The notes: generated by a model not told the origin, from the sequence alone. A stretch of DNA of 64,000 nt from Woeseia sp. (GCA_021773015.1 JAJFKW010000001.1:2897305-2961304); one strand, 5' to 3'. Shown: positions 44,775 to 54,127, counted from the first letter of the stretch. Numbers and translations: made by a program.

Positions 44775-46523
44775 CTACATAGTGTCCGGTGACGAGACGC
44801 CGATAATACTCAAGCCATTGGCGACCACAATACGCATGGCACTGATTAGCGTCAGTCGTGCATCTCGTAAGTCTGCGTCGTCAACGATGAATTGGTGGGC
44901 GTTGTAATAGGCGTGAAAATCATTGGCCAGCTCGCGTAAGTAGTGCACGAGATGTTGCGGTGCGCGGTTGTGTGCCGCTAACTCGATAACCTCTGGGTAG
45001 CGACTCAACGATCTCATGAGCGCGACCTCTTGAGGCTCTACTAATTTTGATAATGCCGAACGACCGGTTTTCTCGCGCCATTGCAACGACTTTTCATCCA
45101 ATTGGCGAAACACGCTGGCGACCCGCGCGTGCGCATACTGTATGTAGTAAACCGGGTTTTCGTTCGAGCGACTTTTTGCAAGGTCCAAATCGAAATCCAG
45201 ATGCTGATCGTTGGAACGCATGACGTAGAAAAATCTCGCCGCATCGTTACCGACATCTTCGCGTAATTGCCGTAGCGTGACGAATTCTCCTGAGCGAGTC
45301 GACATCTGTTGCTTAACGCCGTCACGATACAGACTGACAAATTGCACCAACTGTACTTCGAGGCTTTTTCCCTCGAAACCCATCGCATCGAGGCCCGCGC
45401 GGACGCGCGCGATGTAGCCATGATGATCGGCGCCTAGAATGTCGACCAGCACATCGAAACCGCGTTTTCGTTTGTCGAAATGGTAAGCGATATCCGATGC
45501 GAAATATGTTTTGACCCCATTCTCGCGAATGACGACACGATCTTTCTCATCGCCAAAATCAGTGGCCTTAAACCAGGTAGCGCCATCCTTCTGATAGAGC
45601 ATGCGGCGTTCTTGCAATACGGCCAGCGCCTCGTCGATTCGACCCTCGTCGGACAGGCTCTTCTCGGAAAACCACCGATCGTAGGTAACGCCAAACGCCT
45701 CCAAATCGTCGCGCATCTCGTTGCGTATCGAAATTTGCGATTGCCATCTTATTTCTTCGAATGATTCTTCGCCGATGAGTTCTTTAGCGCGACCGATGAG
45801 GGCGTCGATGTGCGCTTCCTTGTCGCCATCGGGCGCATCGGCCGGAATGTCGTCGAACAATTGTTCGGCTGTTACATCATTTAGATTCTCAATGTCGATC
45901 TCTGCAGCAACATCGCGCACGTAGTCGCCGCGATAACCGGCAGCTGGAATGTTGATCGCTTGTTGCTGTTGCTCGAGCATCCGCAGATAAACGCTGACGC
46001 CGAGAATATCCATCTGCCGGCCGGCATCGTTGACGTAATATTCGCGGTGCACCGGGTACCCTGCAGCTTCCAGCAAATTCCCCACGGTAGCCCCGTACGA
46101 GGCGAGACGTCCGTGCCCGACATGCAATGGCCCGGTTGGATTTGCAGAAACGAATTCGAGTAGGTGTCGTGGCCCGTCTTTCTTGGGCGCCCGTCCGAAA
46201 TCGGCGCGCGCATCGAGAATTTCCCTGATTTGGTCTTCGTAGGCGGATTTGCTGACACGAATATTGATAAACCCCGGTCCGGCAATCTCGACCGTGTCGA
46301 TGATCTCACTGGCGGGTAGTTGATCGATGATACGTTGTGCTAAGTCACGCGGGTTGCTACGGGCAGGCTTCGCCAAGCGCATGGCGATATTGCACGCAAA
46401 ATCGCCATGCCGAGCGTCGCGAGTGCGCTCGATGGTCACCAGCGACGGCGCGCCGAGAGACTCGTCTAGGTCAGGTAGGCCTGCAACGGCAGACGCGACA
46501 ATTTGTGCGATGCTGTTTTTCAA
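44775..46523 (-). CDS. argS: Arginyl-tRNA synthetase
   Basis: A 582-residue class I synthetase. It has the N-terminal additional domain, the HIGH-type motif in ANPTGPLHVGHGRLASYG near residue 122, and the KMSKS-region variant QQMSTRSGEF near 378, then an anticodon-binding helical domain with a DALR-type C-terminus. Length is normal. It heads the operon argS - SPOR - CapA - DMT. Confidence 0.96.
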   Translation of the reverse strand: MKNSIAQIVASAVAGLPDLDESLGAPSLVTIERTRDARHGDFACNIAMRLAKPARSNPRDLAQRIIDQLPASEIIDTVEIAGPGFINIRVSKSAYEDQIREILDARADFGRAPKKDGPRHLLEFVSANPTGPLHVGHGRLASYGATVGNLLEAAGYPVHREYYVNDAGRQMDILGVSVYLRMLEQQQQAINIPAAGYRGDYVRDVAAEIDIENLNDVTAEQLFDDIPADAPDGDKEAHIDALIGRAKELIGEESFEEIRWQSQISIRNEMRDDLEAFGVTYDRWFSEKSLSDEGRIDEALAVLQERRMLYQKDGATWFKATDFGDEKDRVVIRENGVKTYFASDIAYHFDKRKRGFDVLVDILGADHHGYIARVRAGLDAMGFEGKSLEVQLVQFVSLYRDGVKQQMSTRSGEFVTLRQLREDVGNDAARFFYVMRSNDQHLDFDLDLAKSRSNENPVYYIQYAHARVASVFRQLDEKSLQWREKTGRSALSKLVEPQEVALMRSLSRYPEVIELAAHNRAPQHLVHYLRELANDFHAYYNAHQFIVDDADLRDARLTLISAMRIVVANGLSIIGVSSPDTM

Positions 46524-46662
46524 TATTGTCTCAGGATGATGCAGATAGTTTGCGGCCCTAGCAGGTTTTTGGCTGGGCTCGCTTGCTCTCTGATTGGTCG
46601 GTATGTGGCTCGCCAGCGAAGCGAGATTCTAACCTGAATTTCCTTGCGCGCCCTAAGATTTG

Positions 46663-48876
46663 CTAAAACAATTCAATCGGATCAACGTCAATCGACCAAC
46701 GCACCTTGCGGGCGCCGGCATCTTGCTCCAGTGAATTCCGTAGGTCTTGCAAAAGTTTCTGCAGTGCTTGTCTATTGACGCTTTGAAACAGTAGTTGTGA
46801 ACGATAGCGCCCAGCACGTCTTTCCATCGGTGCACTGACTGGGCCGAGAACACGGACTTCACTAATATCGATTGCCGCCAATTTTCCTTTGACGGACTCT
46901 AGAAAAGATTGCGCGAGATTTTTCTGGTGCGATGACGCGCGCAACAAGGCTAGGCGTGAATAGGGTGGCCAGGCGGTGCGCGAGCGCTCCTCAAGCCCAT
47001 TGGCCGAGACTTTTTCGTAGCCGCCTTTAATCAATTCTTCCCAGAACGGATGGGTCGGATATGCTGTCTGAATGAGGACCTCGCCCTGCTGCCGCTCCCG
47101 TCCAGCACGCCCGGCAACCTGCAGCAGGCCTTGTGCCAGCTTTTCCGCGCCGCGAAAATCGGTACTGAATAGTCCTTGGTCGGCGTTGACGACAACGACC
47201 AGTGTCAGATTCGGAAAATGGTGTCCCTTCGACAACATCTGTGTGCCAATTAGTATGCGTGTCTCTCCTGCCGTGGCGTCAGCTAACGCACGGTTCATCG
47301 CGCCGCGCAGGCGTGTGGTGTCGCTGTCAATTCTTGCGATCGAGTGAAGCGGAAAGTGTAGCCGTATCGTGTCTTCCAAACGCTCTGTTCCGTGCCCTAG
47401 CGGTCGATACGTGCCACTGCAGCGGTCGCATACACTATCGATCGCACGTGCGGCGCCACAATGATGACAGCGCAATTCGTTGCCCGACAAATGCACTGTC
47501 ATTCTCGCATCGCAGCGACTACATTCAGCAATGTGCCCACATCCGCCGCAGATAAGCGTCGGTGCGAAGCCGCGACGGTTTAAGAACACGAGTACCTGGG
47601 CGCCTGCACGCAGTGTTTTGTCCATCGCGGAGATTGCAACGCTGCTGATGCCGTCGTTCGCCGGTTCACGCGAAAGGTCAACAAGACGCAGCAGTGGTGG
47701 TGCCGCTCCGCCAGCTCGAACCGGCATACTGAGCCTCTGGTAGGCGCCATCGTCGCATCGCTTCACTGTCTCGAATGATGGTGTGGCGGTGCCCAATATG
47801 ATGGGTGCCTGCAACTGCTTAGCCCGGGCGATGGCTAAATCTCGTGCTGAGTAGCGAAAGCCCTCTTGTTGCTTCAGAGAATTGTCGTGTTCTTCGTCGA
47901 CAATAAACAGGCCAGCGTTGCGTAGTGGTACGAATACCGCGGAACGCGTACCGAGGACAACTCCTGCCTGGCCATTTCTTGCCTGTCGCCAAGCGGTCAA
48001 TCGTGCGGTGTCGCTTAGGCCTGAGTGTAAAACAGCGGGCGTTTGGCCTAAGCGCTCTTCGAGGCGCGTAACTAACTGCGGCGTCAAACCGATTTCTGGA
48101 ACAATAATGAGCGTCTGACGCCCCGCACGAAGATGTTCTTCAATCAAATGAATATAAACTTCAGTCTTGCCACTTCCAGTCACGCCGTCTAGCAAGTGCA
48201 CCTGAAAACCGCTGCGTTCCCGAATAGCCGCAAGTGCTGCCGATTGGTCCATATTCAGTGGCGGTCCTGCGTGTACAAGATGCTTGCCCGGCAGCTGCTC
48301 GCGTGCTGCGATTTCCGAGACGGTCAGCCATTCCTTGTTCAAAAGCGCCTTGTAACAACGCCGCCAGCCATCAATGCGTTCATCAAGCTGCTCAAAACTG
48401 AGGCTCTCGTTCGCTCTTAGCGCAGCGAGCAGTGCTGCTTGTTTGGGTGCGCGCTTCAACAGTTTGTCCAGATCGACAGATGCGCCCGCTTCTGTCGTGT
48501 CGAGCTGTTTCGTGACGGGGCTCAACGAGCGGCCCGCACGCAAGTTCGCAGGTAACGCCGCCGCTATGACCTCTCCAATCGGGTGTTGATAGTAACTACT
48601 GGCAAAGCGCAGTAACCACAGGTCGGCATCGCTTAGCAAAGGAGCAGGATCAATGCAGGCAACCGCATGCTTTAACTTCGTAACCGGAATCGTACTTTCT
48701 GCCGCGGTATCAACAATCATTGCAGTCTGTTGTTGGCGCCCGAATGGGACCAGAATACGTGCGCCAGGCTGCATAGACGCCGCCGCCAGATCGGCGGGTT
48801 GGCGCGGCGGCAGATAGTCAAAAAGACGTGCAAGCGGCGCATTGACCGCAACTCTGAGGACCTTGGGTTGGCTCAT
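46663..48876 (-). CDS. priA: Primosomal protein N' (replication restart helicase)
   Basis: PriA restarts stalled replication forks. The 737-residue protein has the N-terminal DNA-binding domain, Walker A GVTGSGKTEVYIHL near residue 230, the DEEH box (FIVDEEHDNSLK), and eight zinc-binding Cys in LICGGCGHIAECSRCDAR and LRCHHCGAARAIDSVCDRC. The helicase C-terminal region includes LNRRGFAP and QVAGRAGR. It is transcribed away from the third ECF module. Confidence 0.96.
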   Translation of the reverse strand: MSQPKVLRVAVNAPLARLFDYLPPRQPADLAAASMQPGARILVPFGRQQQTAMIVDTAAESTIPVTKLKHAVACIDPAPLLSDADLWLLRFASSYYQHPIGEVIAAALPANLRAGRSLSPVTKQLDTTEAGASVDLDKLLKRAPKQAALLAALRANESLSFEQLDERIDGWRRCYKALLNKEWLTVSEIAAREQLPGKHLVHAGPPLNMDQSAALAAIRERSGFQVHLLDGVTGSGKTEVYIHLIEEHLRAGRQTLIIVPEIGLTPQLVTRLEERLGQTPAVLHSGLSDTARLTAWRQARNGQAGVVLGTRSAVFVPLRNAGLFIVDEEHDNSLKQQEGFRYSARDLAIARAKQLQAPIILGTATPSFETVKRCDDGAYQRLSMPVRAGGAAPPLLRLVDLSREPANDGISSVAISAMDKTLRAGAQVLVFLNRRGFAPTLICGGCGHIAECSRCDARMTVHLSGNELRCHHCGAARAIDSVCDRCSGTYRPLGHGTERLEDTIRLHFPLHSIARIDSDTTRLRGAMNRALADATAGETRILIGTQMLSKGHHFPNLTLVVVVNADQGLFSTDFRGAEKLAQGLLQVAGRAGRERQQGEVLIQTAYPTHPFWEELIKGGYEKVSANGLEERSRTAWPPYSRLALLRASSHQKNLAQSFLESVKGKLAAIDISEVRVLGPVSAPMERRAGRYRSQLLFQSVNRQALQKLLQDLRNSLEQDAGARKVRWSIDVDPIELF

Positions 48877-49050
48877 CGCCGACGCCTCAGCATTTCAAAA
48901 ACTTCTTAGAAAACAACATACTAAATTATCAACTGGCGCCTTTGTTACATAATGCGAAAGTCCCATTTGCGCTGACCGTCTGTCAACCACAAGCGCCGTA
49001 CGCCGTTAATAAAGATGTAAGCGGGCAAACGTCGAACTGCGAACTCTATA

Positions 49051-49079
49051 TTGACGGCGATCAGTTTGCATTGTGAATT
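49051..49079 (+). promoter_or_regulatory. Possible promoter of the third ECF module
   Basis: TTGACG (49051-49056) and TGAATT (49074-49079) are separated by 17 bases, giving a reasonable sigma-70 type promoter about 80 bases before the start codon. The -10 box is a poor match to TATAAT, so this is tentative. Confidence 0.3.
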
Positions 49080-49159
49080 GGCAATCGCTGGGACTGAAAA
49101 AGGATTGAAATGGACTTCCTAAATTTACAGCATACAAGCCGCCGCCCAGTGGGTAACGG

Positions 49160-49768
49160 ATGAGCACCGCTGCGGCCATATTTGCGGTATCGTGCACCGA
49201 TGTAAGAACTTCGGAGGCCGGTACACTGCAGCAGGAACAAGAGCTCAATCGTTTTCTGCAAGAGGTCGAAAAGCGCGCAGTCCGAATCGCGGCAATATCA
49301 ATTCGCGATCAAGATGAGGCACTGGACCTTGTGCAAAACGCGATGATAAAGCTGGCGCAAAAGTATGCCGATCGTGGAATCGATGAGTGGACGCCGTTGT
49401 TTTATCGGATATTACAAAACGGTGTGCGTGACTGGCATCGTCGGCAAGCGGTTCGCAACCGAGTTATGGTTTTTTTTCGCAGAGAAAGCGCGGAAGAAGA
49501 TAACTACGACGCGATTGCAGCGGCGCCTGATCCGGCTGGTAGAGCACCGGATGAACAACTGCAAAATTATGAGGCAATGCAGACACTTGAATTGGCAATC
49601 CATGGCTTACCGGCGCGCCAACGAGAGGCGTTTATGTTAAGGGCGTTTGAGGGTCTTAATGTTGCGGATACTGCCACGGCGATGGGATGCGGTGAGGGCA
49701 GTGTCAAAACACACTATTCGCGTGCCGTGCATTCGCTGCGCGAACGGCTAGGAGAACATTGGCAATGA
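49160..49768 (+). CDS. ECF-type RNA polymerase sigma factor (DUF3619/DUF3106 module)
   Basis: A 202-residue sigma factor with region 2 (DQDEALDLVQNAMIKLAQKYADR, FYRILQNGVRDWHRRQ) and region 4 (LPARQREAFMLRAFEGLNVADTATAMGCGEGSVKTHYSRAV). About 22 N-terminal residues precede the homologous part, so the true start could be later, but no alternative with a good ribosome binding site stands out. It overlaps the next gene (ATGA). Sigma - DUF3619 - small protein - DUF3106 is a known arrangement in Beta- and Gammaproteobacteria. Confidence 0.88.
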   Translation: MSTAAAIFAVSCTDVRTSEAGTLQQEQELNRFLQEVEKRAVRIAAISIRDQDEALDLVQNAMIKLAQKYADRGIDEWTPLFYRILQNGVRDWHRRQAVRNRVMVFFRRESAEEDNYDAIAAAPDPAGRAPDEQLQNYEAMQTLELAIHGLPARQREAFMLRAFEGLNVADTATAMGCGEGSVKTHYSRAVHSLRERLGEHWQ

Positions 49769-50187
49769 ATAAGCACGATGAACAAGCTGATGCCGCGAAA
49801 GACGAATTGCTGGTTAGCAAGGCGAAATCGTTATTCGATGACAGCGTTGATTCGATCGACGCGGCAACGCAGTCGCGACTGAATCGAGCAAGACAAAAGG
49901 CGCTTGCGAAATCACGTCGAAGTGGGCTTGGCATTCCAATGCAGTGGCTTCCCGCTGCTGGATTAGCGACAGCAGTAGCGTTGGCCGTTGTGATGTGGAA
50001 CGGCGCTGGCGACTCCGCTATCGATGCCGAGATGCTGCAGCCGATTGCCACCGCGCAAGTAGGTGATTTCGAAATACTGATGAATGACGACAGTCTGGAT
50101 ATGCTGCAGGACTTGGAATTCTATAGCTGGGTTGAGATTGACGAGGCGTCGGACATCGAATCGGATGTGGATGCCAATGTCGGCTGA
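49765..50187 (+). CDS. DUF3619-like single-pass membrane protein
   Basis: From ATG 49765 (overlapping the sigma stop) the protein has about 140 residues: a helical N-terminus with ESLxxAxxQR-like spacing (SLFDDSVDSIDAATQSRLNRARQKAL), one hydrophobic helix near 60-77, and an acidic periplasmic tail. This matches DUF3619, the usual partner of this ECF group, and it is probably the anti-sigma factor. No HX3CX2C zinc motif is present, unlike the 11424-12164 protein. Confidence 0.75.
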   Translation: MNKHDEQADAAKDELLVSKAKSLFDDSVDSIDAATQSRLNRARQKALAKSRRSGLGIPMQWLPAAGLATAVALAVVMWNGAGDSAIDAEMLQPIATAQVGDFEILMNDDSLDMLQDLEFYSWVEIDEASDIESDVDANVG

Positions 50188-50455
50188 TCGACATACGTTG
50201 ATACCCGTGGCGCTGGCTTGTGGATTATTTGCGTCGGGCTCGGCGCAGGCAGGTGATGACAGTGTTGAAGAGGAAGCTGAATTACCTGATATGGAATTCT
50301 TGGAATATCTGGGAAGCTGGGAAGAATCAGATGAGGACTGGTTGATTCTCAGCGAGAGCGGGCAGACGGAAGAACAGAGTGCTGATAGAAACGAAGAGCT
50401 GAACGATTCCCAATCTTTAGGCAAGGAATCGGCGGAGTTTGAAAATGAAGGTTAA
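50171..50455 (+). CDS. Small acidic exported protein, unknown function
   Basis: The longer frame starts at 50084, but ATG 50171 gives MPMSADRHTLIPVALACGLFASGSAQA, a clear signal peptide, and overlaps the DUF3619 stop. The mature part (about 67 residues) is strikingly acidic (Glu/Asp/Ser-rich, with MEFLEYLGSWEESDEDW) and has no Cys. It probably fills the slot of the small unknown protein usually seen between DUF3619 and DUF3106 genes. Confidence 0.6.
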   Translation: MPMSADRHTLIPVALACGLFASGSAQAGDDSVEEEAELPDMEFLEYLGSWEESDEDWLILSESGQTEEQSADRNEELNDSQSLGKESAEFENEG

Positions 50456-50975
50456 CGAATTTTTGAAAAGAGTCGCGTTGCATGCACTGGCCACTGCTGC
50501 GCTCGCTGTTGCCGGAGTAGCAGCAGCGCAAGACCAGTCGATTGATTGGAATGATCTGGCACAGGACCAGCAAGTATTGCTCGCAAAGTTTGCGAACGAC
50601 TGGGACACATTTGACGGGAAACGGCAACAACGGTTAGTTGCTGGTGCATCTCGGTGGATAGAAATGTCCGGTGATGAGCGGCAAGCCGCGCAAACACGGT
50701 TTAGCAGTTGGCGGCAACTTAGTGACGATCAACGGACGACGATACGCGAGAAGTATCGCGATTTTGCAAATCTATCGCTTGACGATAGGCAGCGTATTCG
50801 CGACAACTTCCGACGTTTTCGCCAACTACCGCAGGAGCGCCGCCAGCAATTACGCGATCGGTTTCGGAATATGACGCCGGAACAACGCCGGCAGATCAGA
50901 GAGAAATTGCGTGATCGAAGCAAACAAAGAGATCGCGTTAGACAGCGCCGCCATCGCACCAACGATGGCGGCTAA
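50445..50975 (+). CDS. DUF3106 exported protein
   Basis: From ATG 50445 the protein has about 176 residues with a signal peptide ending near VAAAQDQ. The mature part consists of short repeats of the type LSxDQRxxIREKYRxFxxL: LSDDQRTTIREKYRDF, LSLDDRQRIRDNF, LPQERRQQLRDRF and MTPEQRRQIREKL. This is the DUF3106 repeat pattern and is rich in Arg and Gln. The C-terminus is very basic. Such proteins may bind envelope polyanions; function is not established. The start overlaps the previous gene. Confidence 0.85.
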   Translation: MKVNEFLKRVALHALATAALAVAGVAAAQDQSIDWNDLAQDQQVLLAKFANDWDTFDGKRQQRLVAGASRWIEMSGDERQAAQTRFSSWRQLSDDQRTTIREKYRDFANLSLDDRQRIRDNFRRFRQLPQERRQQLRDRFRNMTPEQRRQIREKLRDRSKQRDRVRQRRHRTNDGG

Positions 50976-50996
50976 TATCGACGCGGCTGAAAACGA

Positions 50997-52373
50997 CTAA
51001 AGCGTTTTGACAGCCTGAATGAGTTCGCTCGCCATTTCCTGACCATCGCCATACAACATCCGGGTGTGGTCCAAGAAAAATAACGCATTCTCAATGCCGG
51101 AAAATCCTGCGCCCTGACCGCGCTTTATGACGATGACATTCTTTGCGTAGTCAGCATTAAGAATAGGCATGCCGTAAATCGGGCTGGCCGGATCCGTTCT
51201 TGCAACCGGGTTGACGACATCGTTGGCACCAATAATCAGTGCAACATCTGCGGTTGCAAATTCCGAGTTAATCTCATCTTGATCGTAAATAATGTCATAA
51301 GGGACGCCGGCCTCCGCCAGCAGAACATTCATGTGGCCAGGCATGCGTCCTGCAACCGGATGAATCGCAAACTTGACGTCGACGCCGCGTTTGCGAAGTA
51401 GCTGCGTCAGCTCCCATACCTTGTGCTGCGCTTGTGCGACCGCCATGCCGTAGCCCGGAACAATCAGCACTTTGTCGGCAAACGCCATCATAACGCCAAC
51501 ATCAGTTGCCTCAATCGGCTTCATGCTGCCCTCAACCGCAGAGGCCTCGCCTACAGTATCGCCAAAGCCAGAGAACAAAACATTGGCCAGCGATCTGTTC
51601 ATGGCTTTGGCCATCAATTGAGTCAGCAGAGAACCCGCGGCACCGACCACAGTACCGGCAATAATCATTGCGGCGTTTTCCAACACAAACCCCTCGAAGG
51701 CAACCGCGAGTCCGGTCAATGCGTTGTAAAGTGAGATGACGACAGGCATGTCCGCGCCGCCAATAGGAAGGGTCATTGTTACGCCGAGCAGCAGTGCCAG
51801 CGCAAAGAAAATGACGATGATATTGATATCGCTATGTTGTGTGACGATGTAGCCCGCCAGTCCTAAAGTAGCAACAAGCAATATGATGTTGAAAAACTGC
51901 TGACCCGGAAATCGGAAGGTTTTTTTCATCAGCCCTTGAAGTTTCGCAAACGCAATCAAACTGCCGCTGAAAGAAACCGAACCGATCAAGCCGCCGAGGA
52001 CCGCGAGAACACTGAACGTCAGCCCGTGATCCGTGCCAGAAAAAAGTTCTACAGCCGAAATCGCTGCTGCGGCGCCGCCACCCATACCGTTGTACAGCGC
52101 AATCATTTGTGGCATGTCGGTCATGGCAACGCGTTTGCCGCTGACCCACGCCAGAATACCGCCGATACCGATGGCCGCCATCATCAGCGGATAGTTTCCC
52201 ATGTTGGGATTCAAAAACGTCACCAACGTCGCAACGACCATACCGGCGCCTGCCCACACGATGCCGCCACGTGCGGTAACCGGGGAACTCATTCGTTTCA
52301 AACCGAAGATAAACAATACTGCGGCGAGGAAGTAGCTCGCTTCAATCACGTTTTCCACGTTGACGATGCTCAC
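50997..52373 (-). CDS. pntB: Proton-translocating NAD(P) transhydrogenase, beta subunit
   Basis: A 458-residue membrane protein: about eight or nine N-terminal helices, then a hydrophilic NADP(H)-binding domain (dIII) with IVPGYGMAVAQAQHKVWEL, HPVAGRMPGHMNVLLAEAGVPYD, GANDVVNP and VIKRGQGAGFSGIEN. Together with PntA it couples hydride transfer between NADH and NADP+ to proton movement. Overlaps pntA2 by four bases. Confidence 0.95.
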   Translation of the reverse strand: MSIVNVENVIEASYFLAAVLFIFGLKRMSSPVTARGGIVWAGAGMVVATLVTFLNPNMGNYPLMMAAIGIGGILAWVSGKRVAMTDMPQMIALYNGMGGGAAAAISAVELFSGTDHGLTFSVLAVLGGLIGSVSFSGSLIAFAKLQGLMKKTFRFPGQQFFNIILLVATLGLAGYIVTQHSDINIIVIFFALALLLGVTMTLPIGGADMPVVISLYNALTGLAVAFEGFVLENAAMIIAGTVVGAAGSLLTQLMAKAMNRSLANVLFSGFGDTVGEASAVEGSMKPIEATDVGVMMAFADKVLIVPGYGMAVAQAQHKVWELTQLLRKRGVDVKFAIHPVAGRMPGHMNVLLAEAGVPYDIIYDQDEINSEFATADVALIIGANDVVNPVARTDPASPIYGMPILNADYAKNVIVIKRGQGAGFSGIENALFFLDHTRMLYGDGQEMASELIQAVKTL

Positions 52374-52663
52374 GACTTCTTCTCCTTGCTGCTCTTAAAC
52401 ATCTCCAGCATGCGCTCCGTAACAACGTATCCACCCACGGCGTTGCCTGCGCCTAAAACAACACCGATGAAGCCTATGGTGACTTCGAGTGTCGTCTCAG
52501 CGCGACCGAGTGCCACCATTGCGCCGACCAGTACGATGCCGTGAACGAAGTTTGAGCCGGACATTAACGGCGTATGCAGAATTGCCGGTACTCGTCCGAT
52601 AATCTCGTAGCCAACAAAGCCCGCCAGCATGAAAATATAAAGTGCTATGAATCCGTCTATCAT
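52370..52663 (-). CDS. pntA2: NAD(P) transhydrogenase alpha subunit, membrane part
   Basis: A 97-residue protein with three hydrophobic helices, matching the membrane domain that E. coli PntA carries at its C-terminus. The start/stop overlap with pntA1 and pntB shows a tight operon. The split into three genes is the Rhodospirillum-type arrangement, not a frameshift. Confidence 0.92.
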   Translation of the reverse strand: MIDGFIALYIFMLAGFVGYEIIGRVPAILHTPLMSGSNFVHGIVLVGAMVALGRAETTLEVTIGFIGVVLGAGNAVGGYVVTERMLEMFKSSKEKKS

Positions 52664-53793
52664 TAGCTTGCCTCCCCTTCTACTGCCTTGCTCGTTGGCT
52701 CGTGTTCGATACGTCCCTCTCGGGTGAGTACGGACGACGCAAACACTTCATCCTCCCAGTCAATGTTCAGTTCGCCTTCGGTGATCGCCGGTGAAATGAA
52801 GTTAAAGCAATTGCGAGCGTACATTTCGCTTGCATGACGCCCTAACGAAGCTGGCAGGTTGACCGGTCCGACAATCTTCACGTTGTTTTCGACAACAGTT
52901 TCGCCGGCTTGGGTGAGCTCGCAATTTCCGCCAGTTTCTGCGGCCAAATCGACAATTACTGCACCCGGCTTCATATTGCCGACCGCCGCCGCTGAAATAA
53001 TCTTTGGTGCCGGTCGCCCGGGAATCGCAGCAGTACTGATGACGACATCCGAGACCGCAATCTCTTTTTCCAATGCGACCTGTTGTTGTTGTTTCTCCTC
53101 GTCGGTCAACTCACGGGCATAGCCACCTTCACCGTCCGCGGAAACACCCGTTTCCACGAATTTTGCGCCTAGTGACTCGACTTGCTCTTTGGTTGCGCCG
53201 CGAACGTCATAGCCTTTGACAATCGCACCGAGTCTCTTCGCCGTTGCAATGGCCTGCAGACCCGCGACGCCAGCGCCGATAATCAATACTTGCGCCGGCC
53301 GAATGGTGCCGGCAGCTGTCGTCAACATCGGGAAAAACTTATCCAGCGTCGATGCTGCAATCAGCGCGGCCTGATAGCCTGATGCGGCAGCTTGAGATGA
53401 CAGTACATCCATGCTTTGCGCCCGGGAGATTCGGGGAATTAACTCCATTGCGAAGCAGGTGATTCGCTTGCGCTGCAAAATCTCGACCAAAGATTGGTTG
53501 TTGTGGCCATATACGAGACCAGCAAGCGCCGTCTCGTCATGGAGTCTCCCGGCAATAGAATCCTCTAACGGTTGCACCGCAATCAGCAAGTTCGCTTTCT
53601 CGAGAACCCCGTTGGCGTCGCTGATCTCAACGCCTTCGTAGTCGCTGTCCAGAATCCCGGCGGCTGTGCCGGCATTGCTCTCCAATATCACCGAAACGCC
53701 GAGCTTCTGCAGTTTCGTCGTGATTTCCGGGGTCAGGGCGACACGCGTTTCACCCTGCAAGGTTTCCTTCAGCACACCTACGGTGAGCGGCAT
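52663..53793 (-). CDS. pntA1: NAD(P) transhydrogenase alpha subunit, NAD-binding part
   Basis: A 376-residue soluble subunit. It starts with the usual MPLTVGVLKET(L)QGETRVALTP and has the VLIIGAGVAGLQAIATAKRLGA Rossmann motif that binds NAD(H), then the RGATKEQVESLGAKFVE region. Length matches the separate pntA1 class. It is the first gene of the pnt operon. Confidence 0.95.
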   Translation of the reverse strand: MPLTVGVLKETLQGETRVALTPEITTKLQKLGVSVILESNAGTAAGILDSDYEGVEISDANGVLEKANLLIAVQPLEDSIAGRLHDETALAGLVYGHNNQSLVEILQRKRITCFAMELIPRISRAQSMDVLSSQAAASGYQAALIAASTLDKFFPMLTTAAGTIRPAQVLIIGAGVAGLQAIATAKRLGAIVKGYDVRGATKEQVESLGAKFVETGVSADGEGGYARELTDEEKQQQQVALEKEIAVSDVVISTAAIPGRPAPKIISAAAVGNMKPGAVIVDLAAETGGNCELTQAGETVVENNVKIVGPVNLPASLGRHASEMYARNCFNFISPAITEGELNIDWEDEVFASSVLTREGRIEHEPTSKAVEGEAS

Positions 53794-54127
53794 CGTTTTT
53801 CTCCAGTTGATTTTGGCGCGGGCTCGATATTGCTTTTATTGAGCCGATTGCTACGTGGATGGTCATCTGAATGTCATACAGAGCGCGAATAATGGACTTC
53901 TAGCGGGTTATTCGCAAGAAGCCACAGAATTGATTTTTCCGGTTTGTTCTGCAATAAACAGGTACATTATGCTGCCCGCCAAGTAGACTGAACGTAAGAT
54001 CCAGCGTTCGGCGGGAAGTGTGTTGACGGAGTGTTTCCGCAACCACGTTATGATTATATATTGGGTCTTTTCGGCCAAGATGGCATCTACGCTGGCAATG
54101 TGATGCCGACATTGGTGCGGGGGGTTT
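53794..54127. other. Divergent intergenic region between pntA1 and the HNH gene, with inverted repeats
   Basis: These 334 bases hold no gene. Two structures stand out: GCGAATAA (53885-53892) and its perfect complement TTATTCGC (53908-53915) with a 15-base loop; and CCCGCC ... GAACG (53975-53994) facing CGTTC-GGCGGG (54005-54015), which would form a two-part hairpin with a one-sided 9-base bulge. They may be operators or RNA structures. TTGACG and TATGAT near 54022-54053 may belong to the HNH promoter, but the spacing (20) is long. Confidence 0.45.

Noticed and set aside
50997-53793. pntA interrupted by a frameshift
   Set aside because: The split pntA1/pntA2 with separate starts and overlapping stop/start codons is a well-known three-gene arrangement.
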